DNA from: Pseudomonas palleroniana
GTDB lineage: Bacteria > Pseudomonadota > Gammaproteobacteria > Pseudomonadales > Pseudomonadaceae
Length of the DNA: 64,000 nucleotides
Reading direction: 5' to 3'
NCBI RefSeq assembly: GCF_003031675.1
Contig: NZ_PYWX01000032.1
Span: forward strand, 62,001-126,000
A model generated the notes under the pieces. That model saw only the letters and a list, made by a program, of their open reading frames with translations, made no database searches and was not told the origin of the DNA. The position numbers and the translations under genes are program-made. Of this stretch, positions 63,301 to 64,000 are shown piece by piece (position 1 is the stretch's first letter; each line of letters opens with the position of its first letter).

Positions 63301-64000
63301 GATATCGCGATTGTCAGTGGTGGCGCGGTGACCTTCGAGGGCGTGAAGGACCTCAAGCAGGAAAGCCACGCAAAAAGCAAAAGCAGCCTTGCCTGGAACA
63401 GCATGAGTGGCAAGGGCAATACCGATGAAACCGTCAGGCAGACCCAGATGGTTGCCAAGGGCGACATCATCATCAAGGCTGTTGACGGTTTGCACATTGA
63501 CGTCAAGCAGGTCAATCAGCAGACCGTCAGCCAGGCAATTGACGCGATGGTGAAGGCCGATCCGCAGATGGCGTGGTTGAAGGACGCCGAGAAACGCGGG
63601 GATGTTGATTGGAAGCTGATCAAGGAAACGCACGACTCGTATAAGTACAGCAACTCCAGCCTTGGGCAGGGGGCGATGCTGGCGATCATCATCATTGTCA
63701 CGGTATTGACGGCGGGGGCTGCCAGCGCCGGGGTCGGTTCGCTCGCAGGTGCAACGGCGGGATCTGGTTCTGCGATGGCAGCCGGAACTGCTGCGACAGC
63801 CGCCACGTCAACGAGCGCAGCAGTTGCTGCGACATCAGCAGGGCTCGGGAACATTATCGCGACAGGTGCCTTGACGTCGTTAGCCGGCACGGGAGCGGTT
63901 AGCGTCATCAATAACAAAGGTAATCTCGGAGCGGCGTTCAAAGACACGTTCAGCAGTGACAGCTTAAAAAATGCGCTGATTTCCGGATTGGCCGCTGGTT
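48304..64000 (+). CDS. Giant CdiA/filamentous-haemagglutinin-like exoprotein, 3'-truncated by the window
   Basis: One frame runs from the ATG at 48304 to the right edge: 5,232 codons visible, no stop. Order: a Pseudomonas-type extended signal (MDVRQFAFLARQP... LAQA); a TPS secretion domain (about residues 50-300) with the NPYGISCNGCGFINT motif; a very long beta-helical array of 20-21-residue SLDN-type repeats (about 335-3,920); a non-repeat block from DVYGLGNVLIAKD (~3,957) with two Cys; and a Pro/Ser-rich linker (~4,360-4,520). Next come the conserved KYLVETNP...SDYLLSGLGYNPDESAKRLGDGF block (~4,525), a second repeat set (~4,650-5,110) and a hydrophobic AIIIIVTVLTAGAASAG pretoxin-type segment (~5,125). 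Any C-terminal toxin and immunity gene are beyond the window. A contact-dependent inhibition effector is likely; a pure adhesin is the alternative. Confidence 0.92.
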   Translation, partial: MDVRQFAFLARQPSAAVKSRTHFLGLPKRGLALILANAMFWQPLLAQADGIVVSAPGTTLAQAGNGVPIVNIAAPNANGLSHNQFHDYNVGANGVILNNATDRTQSTQLGGIIVGNPNFHGSAANVILNEVNGGSPSQLRGYTEVAGQSAHVIVANPYGISCNGCGFINTPQATLTTGKAVIENGQINRYQVDQGTVAIDGAGLNASNVDQFEIITRATTINAQIQAKKLTIVAGRNDVDARTLNASVRAADGSQAPDLAIDSSALGGMYVGAVKLIGTEAGVGVRLSGDMVAGGDIRIDAAGNVIMGQTSAGTALAVNAASVQAKGAVYAGTDLSVKTQGALTNQQTLAAKDSLTLDAGGRLTNSGIIEAGVNPDNSRNAQGDVRLTAQGIDNTGKTIIASRDLSLDTGELINQGGTLSAQRNAQLSATSLDNQNQGRILSAGSLGVNAGQLLNSQGGLLTSSAALTATVGQLINRNGELSSLGQASLQVAMLDNVAGLVSAGQTLNLNASSAINNQAGRIAAHQAVQLNAASLDNSQQGSLTSQGTLAVELSGSLANQQQGRIESSGNATVKVGALDNQQGGALTSGQALDLTAGAVNNSGAGRIASAQGLNANLGSLDQHDGGRLYSNTDLSLNLNQGHLDNRNGLINAAGQLTLGNLDSVDNRQGEISSARAFTVAARTVDNAAGKLLSDQGLTLQIAQVLNNGAGLIAAAGLQIDAADLVNDLNGSLNSRAALNARVTGMLDNRGGSVSAVGASQVNVGSLNNGGGKVLSEQSLMLAVAQALNNAAGRVSAASLQVHAGNLDNSGGHLVAQNGLTQDVDATLLNRNGEILGRDVRLTAGVLDNAQGRIQGDTLLKINSGDLSNRNGTLASSQTLQLTAASLDNTLGKLTSNAALTAAIAGHLLNQSGLFSAGTDLQLSNTDLNNQGGQLSAGGALQLRTGLLDNSSGGRINGQRLSANVTGLDQHNDGRLYSQGDLSLDLNRGYLNNQGGLINAPGSLLLNNLNNVDNQGGEISSATGFSLQADSLDNTLGKVLSEQALTVRIARALANAKGLVSATSLDARAGSLSNQGGKLTARTALNLGVDGLLDNRSGELLANDLALTAGSLDNSAGRAQGDRSVALSSAALINQHGTLAAGETFTLNAASLDNSEGTLTSDGALTAVIAGQLLNQAGLLASTGNLRLNLGSLDNQRQGRISSKADLTLAGTTLDNRNGNLAAVGVLKINAASLDNRQGSVYANQNLDLALDGALNNSQQGRLRGDAQLSLKAGQVDNSDGGRVSGGQSLSASVTGLDQHNDGRLFGQGDVSLDLNRGHLNNQGGAITAPGQLRLSNLNSVANQGGEISSSRAFTLAADTLDNRNAKVLSEQALTLRIARALDNTLGLLSAQALDLRAGSLDNLGGTLSATDGLAVQVEAALDNRNGKLLARTASVNTGSLDNREGLLQGDATLNLTSLGALDNRQGLVFGAQALDITAASLDNSSGKLYSKQQLAVSAKGALGNAQGTLNSDGTLVLTAGPVDNSAGGRITSQQQLTASVTGLDQHNDGRLYSQAGVSLDLNHGYLNNQGGLIHAPGALLLNNLASVDNQGGEISSTQALRFSAESLDNRAGKLLSEQGLIVRIAKALDNTKGLVSATGLDLRADRLVNAEGSLKVRDNLTAQVDTALDNRQGEILGASTTLTGASLDNSQGLIQGDNRLTLEHSGAVANRNGRLVTGQVLNLSAGSLDNTQGKLTSDGVLNALISGQLLNQAGLLAATTQLQLTAASLDNQAKGRITGKNHLNLSVGQFDNRGGSVAAVGQLQVNGTTLDNRDGGLLNSGQAMTLAVDTLDNRAGEVSSVTDLTLTGQQFDNSAGGRLLANGDMQLTLQRLNNQLKGIISGQQSLHLNAAQWDNSAQGSLYARRSLGITLSDHLNNQQGALRSDGDLNLRAASLANDNGRISSAAPLVLTTWGAISNQKGELLSAVALTLASASLDNLGGKIIGDGAVQVTTGAFNNQQGGRLTSAERLNLTAGQVDNRGQGRIASANTLTASITGLDQRGGGQLYSTGALTLDLNKGHLNNAAGLISAPGQLLLKNLATVANQSGEISSKQAFTLAAQSLDNTDGKVLSDQALELKIDQALINRNGQVSAAGLTAQAASLDNSEGVFSSSKDLSLTLAGDLLNVDGEVSSAGASVVNAMTLNNHNGQVMGDVSLDLAIQGALVNQAGTLGAAQRLQVTSASLDNSQAGSLVSDGSLRVKVDGLLDNQAKGSVMAKGLMDIQAASLDNRGGRVSGQNLLTLRGNSLDNRAGAIRANQDLNLYLGQLDNREGVLNSKQALGITGQSLSNQGGLLSAAGPVRLALENANNDKGRIASQADLDATIGILTQQGGELVAQGNLALTGTRLENRDGALVGATKALKLKVDSVDNRAGEISSQIDVELSGQRLDNSGGKLLAGTALQLAVAQVINQAKGLVFAQDARLTGTRLDNAQGTVAGQRSLAIQLAAGLDNSHGKISSEGTLQLLGQRIDNTGGSVSSAGTLDISSANELLNQGGILETAQTLALTSASLDNSQQGLIKSQGAATLDTGLFNNTVGGRLISADSLDLKAAQVSNAGRIASAGSLNASLTGLTQQGGELFSNTQLNLDLNHGDLSNAGLINAPTLVLKNLGNLNNQNGEISSQNAFTLAARNLDNSNGKLISNQALTLRIDQALANLKGRISSAGLYSRSLSLDNTEGLVSSRGVLDLSAGDLIDNQRGTLMGDGKVLLGSANLDNRGGEIAGKAELTVNANRLDNQQGQLIGTDTLHLSGASLDNRGGLVGATKALTLDVAGIDNRAGELTSNADVNVTGQRLDNSDNGQVFAGSGLNLSVDQLLNRHGGQLSGQRLMLAGTGLDNSGGKLLSQQPLQVELAGDLDNSQGLLSSEGTLDVKARSLNNTQGSLSSAQGLSVEVTGQLNNQNGELVTDGALVLRSTGLGNQQGSLSGKGPVAVTTGVLNNQGGRLNSGDTLNLSAGQLNNGGSIGSAKALTASVTGLDQQGGKLFSNTRLSLDLNNGQLNNQGGLINTLGPLLLDNLNAVNNQNGEISSAQAFTLAAQSLDNSNGKLLSNQGLTLRLAQALANVKGLIGAASLNAQAGSVDNRGGTLTSRSDLQLTSEGLLNNQDQGLISAKQALTLTSANLNNQNGSLLGTAGVTLSAMALDNRAAGLINSQGTLNLSAASLDTGSGGEVSAKGAMDLNLSALSLAGGRVMGEQRVTLDLNNNDLDNRNGLILAKGPLTLNRLRTFNNQNGELSSQQNLALSTGTLDNSGGKLISSQVLTVNATHLLNQSGLVSGWQGLNVYGGRLDNRNNGTLSSRSGAVDVGLSGELLNGGAGALVSQGQLSVRAASLDNSGGILSSGAGQSLVISAGLNNANGGLIDSGADLDLQAATLDNQAGTVNAQQALTLTGTDLHNQGGTLASNGRLTLNLLSILDNTNGKLASAGPLLLQRAVQVNNQGGQIASQGLLTLLTGGLDNRQHGTIAGKDRVAITSTGVLQNDADGLIYSQGADLQVKAVSLSNRAGVVQGQSGLSLDVSGELDNQDGKLLAQSGDVIAKANTLNNQGGTLASLKGLLDANVADRLLNGYSQVGKAGVIQGQRLNLIAGGVDNQHGRIAAQNGDAVVNANYFANAYGGLYAKDLLRVGGAGLDNSFGQMAANRVELGLSGQLSNHSGIIESDTLLNVQAGSLDNQGGQLRAMGSGGKTDFQVGGVFDNRNGRLETRTSDLTLNAASFQNQGGSLLHSGTGTFDIATANLTNAGGTVVTQGGLTLAADTWTNSSVIQAGRLTVNVNTLNQAAGGQLLASDSFVGSGGNWNNDGLIASDGTAQLTLAGSYGGNGRYSSVGNLGLSAGQVNLSTAASIAGGQDSTINVGGQLTNAGRLTSANTMTVTAADVSNTGTLATGANLTLSSNTLLNSNGLITSGGDMQLLATRFTNTYADVYGLGNVLIAKDASQTKADLLDNRSGTVESAKNLTVSAMTVNNVRDVLEYSGHEKSSVKITELDCNLIPGAGCDFRSKGRRNGLWQIDEIDRLNVTRSSVASALSSGADMQIDAQTLNNLSSTIAATGNLTANATTINNQGVQAQEIKTTRTYWNFVTQIFQALPAAANFNAKNSPAPSATVEADLSYFLSLMGGGKLSEKTTTLNSDGQSYDAVIQAGGNVALNAAQNINNSVVRPYYAYVAAGRTKTDTGAGSGYSTAISINSQLPPNLAQQQVNPLALPGFSLPTGQNGLFRLSGQGASSGQAAQANAGPQSWTLGAASVGLAQRQQTLPETQGRTIQLEEVTQLSANSRQVSVTAREASGINARASAVNIAGIGNADAVTLQPGRTSGGDITQVDGINTQNPVEGSRPTVDVSRPNVDLSGLTPAERDARIVLTTPDGTSSGGTRPDQNVPSLSTADRATSVVAVAPSSTRPDLDLPGLIPQAPVAQVSVVAPQPSVVVPVAPLPRETPSVTPPVDQPGASVSSRPAVVAVVPSAAEPTPVASQTVNRVQGLPDKSAVSQPHKYLVETNPVLTGMKQFMSSDYLLSGLGYNPDESAKRLGDGFYEQRLVQQAVVARTGQRFLDGQTSDEKLFKYLMDNAIASKQTLNLAVGVSLSSEQVAALTHDIVWLEKSVVNGEEVLVPVLYLANANNRLGPNGALIAGNDVSLIAGQNLNNVGTLRAGNNLSAKAGNDLVNSGLIEAGNRLDLLAGNNIVNKAGGIISGRDVTMTAVNGDVINERTVTGHDSSDGVISEHSDFLDSAARIEAANDMSIRAGRDFSNQGSVLQSGRDTTIQAGRDLSFGSVEQANSNANLSARNNSRSVTQNGSSVTAGRDLSAIAGRDLTAIASQMDAKRDVAMSAVGDLTMASAADEQHSALNLKKVKAQEDHVSQVGTSVKAGGDVSLSAGKDLAMIASRVSAGDEAYLVAGGKLGLLAAEDSDYSLYDMKKKGSFGSKKTQRDEVTQVTNIGSEITSGGDLTLKSGSDQVYQAAKLDSGEDIAIVSGGAVTFEGVKDLKQESHAKSKSSLAWNSMSGKGNTDETVRQTQMVAKGDIIIKAVDGLHIDVKQVNQQTVSQAIDAMVKADPQMAWLKDAEKRGDVDWKLIKETHDSYKYSNSSLGQGAMLAIIIIVTVLTAGAASAGVGSLAGATAGSGSAMAAGTAATAATSTSAAVAATSAGLGNIIATGALTSLAGTGAVSVINNKGNLGAAFKDTFSSDSLKNALISGLAAG
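49306..60060 (+). repeat. Beta-helical haemagglutinin repeat array with higher-order modules
   Basis: Within the exoprotein, 20-21-residue units with LDN/LNN cores repeat for more than 10 kb. On top of this a larger module recurs seven times, marked by TGLDQHNDGRLYS then NNQGGLI and GEISS. The module markers begin at 50161, 51202, 52189, 52930, 54415, 56134 and 57346, giving spacings of 1041, 987, 741, 1485, 1719 and 1212 bp. All spacings are multiples of 3; 1485 is close to twice 741. Confidence 0.8.

Noticed and set aside
1-64000. tRNA, rRNA, integrase and insertion sequences
   Set aside because: I looked for tRNA-like cloverleaf ends, transposase and integrase motifs and terminal repeats and saw none; short or degenerate ones could have been missed by eye.

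Overview
The window looks like a chromosomal segment of a Pseudomonas of the fluorescens group. It is GC-rich, has EfeUOB iron uptake, a MexEF-OprN-type efflux pump, an OprD-family porin and the fluorescent-pseudomonad ech-vdh-fcs / vanAB arrangement. The hydratase-lyase matches the length and catalytic residues I recall for the P. fluorescens AN103 enzyme. All calls come from reading the sequence; no database search was run. I saw no rRNA, tRNA, insertion sequence or CRISPR array.

Layout. (1) 1-2.2 kb: 3' end of a large unrecognised protein. (2) 2.2-6.5 kb: efeU-efeO-efeB plus a second M75 protein behind a strong Fur box, then an AraC regulator (6.6-7.6 kb). (3) 7.7-10.5 kb: a small accessory patch with a secreted protein, an orphan protein and a strikingly AT-rich MFS transporter. 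(4) 10.6-16.5 kb: mexE-mexF-oprN-type RND pump with a LysR-type box upstream. (5) 16.7-20 kb: SnoaL-like protein, a broken polysaccharide deacetylase, a LysR regulator, a membrane fatty-acid-hydroxylase-family protein and a small four-helix membrane protein preceded by an overlapping small ORF.

(6) 20.1-28.3 kb, all on the minus strand: a gamma-family PLP lyase, an S-methylmethionine-permease-like transporter, a LysR regulator, a divergent threonine-synthase-like protein, an Lrp regulator, a short homoserine dehydrogenase and an aldehyde dehydrogenase. I infer a catabolic island for S-methylmethionine and/or homoserine: import, release of dimethyl sulfide, homoserine to aspartate semialdehyde, then to aspartate. 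This is the least familiar metabolic system here.

(7) 28.5-46.4 kb: a complete lignin-monomer route. A XylR/DmpR-type sigma-54 activator faces an aldehyde dehydrogenase and coniferyl alcohol dehydrogenase (coniferyl alcohol to ferulate), with an outer-membrane channel, an aromatic-acid MFS importer and an OprD porin. Then come ferR, ech, vdh, fcs and an acyl-CoA dehydrogenase (ferulate to vanillate), followed by vanR and vanAB (vanillate to protocatechuate). A sigma-54 promoter with a XylR-like upstream site, FerR and VanR operator candidates, and repeated AACAACAA motifs resembling Hfq/Crc sites suggest how it is controlled.

(8) 46.5-64 kb: a two-partner secretion pair, an FhaC/CdiB-type transporter and the first 5,232 codons of a giant CdiA/filamentous-haemagglutinin-like exoprotein. 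It is open to the right edge, so its C-terminal toxin and any immunity gene lie outside the window.
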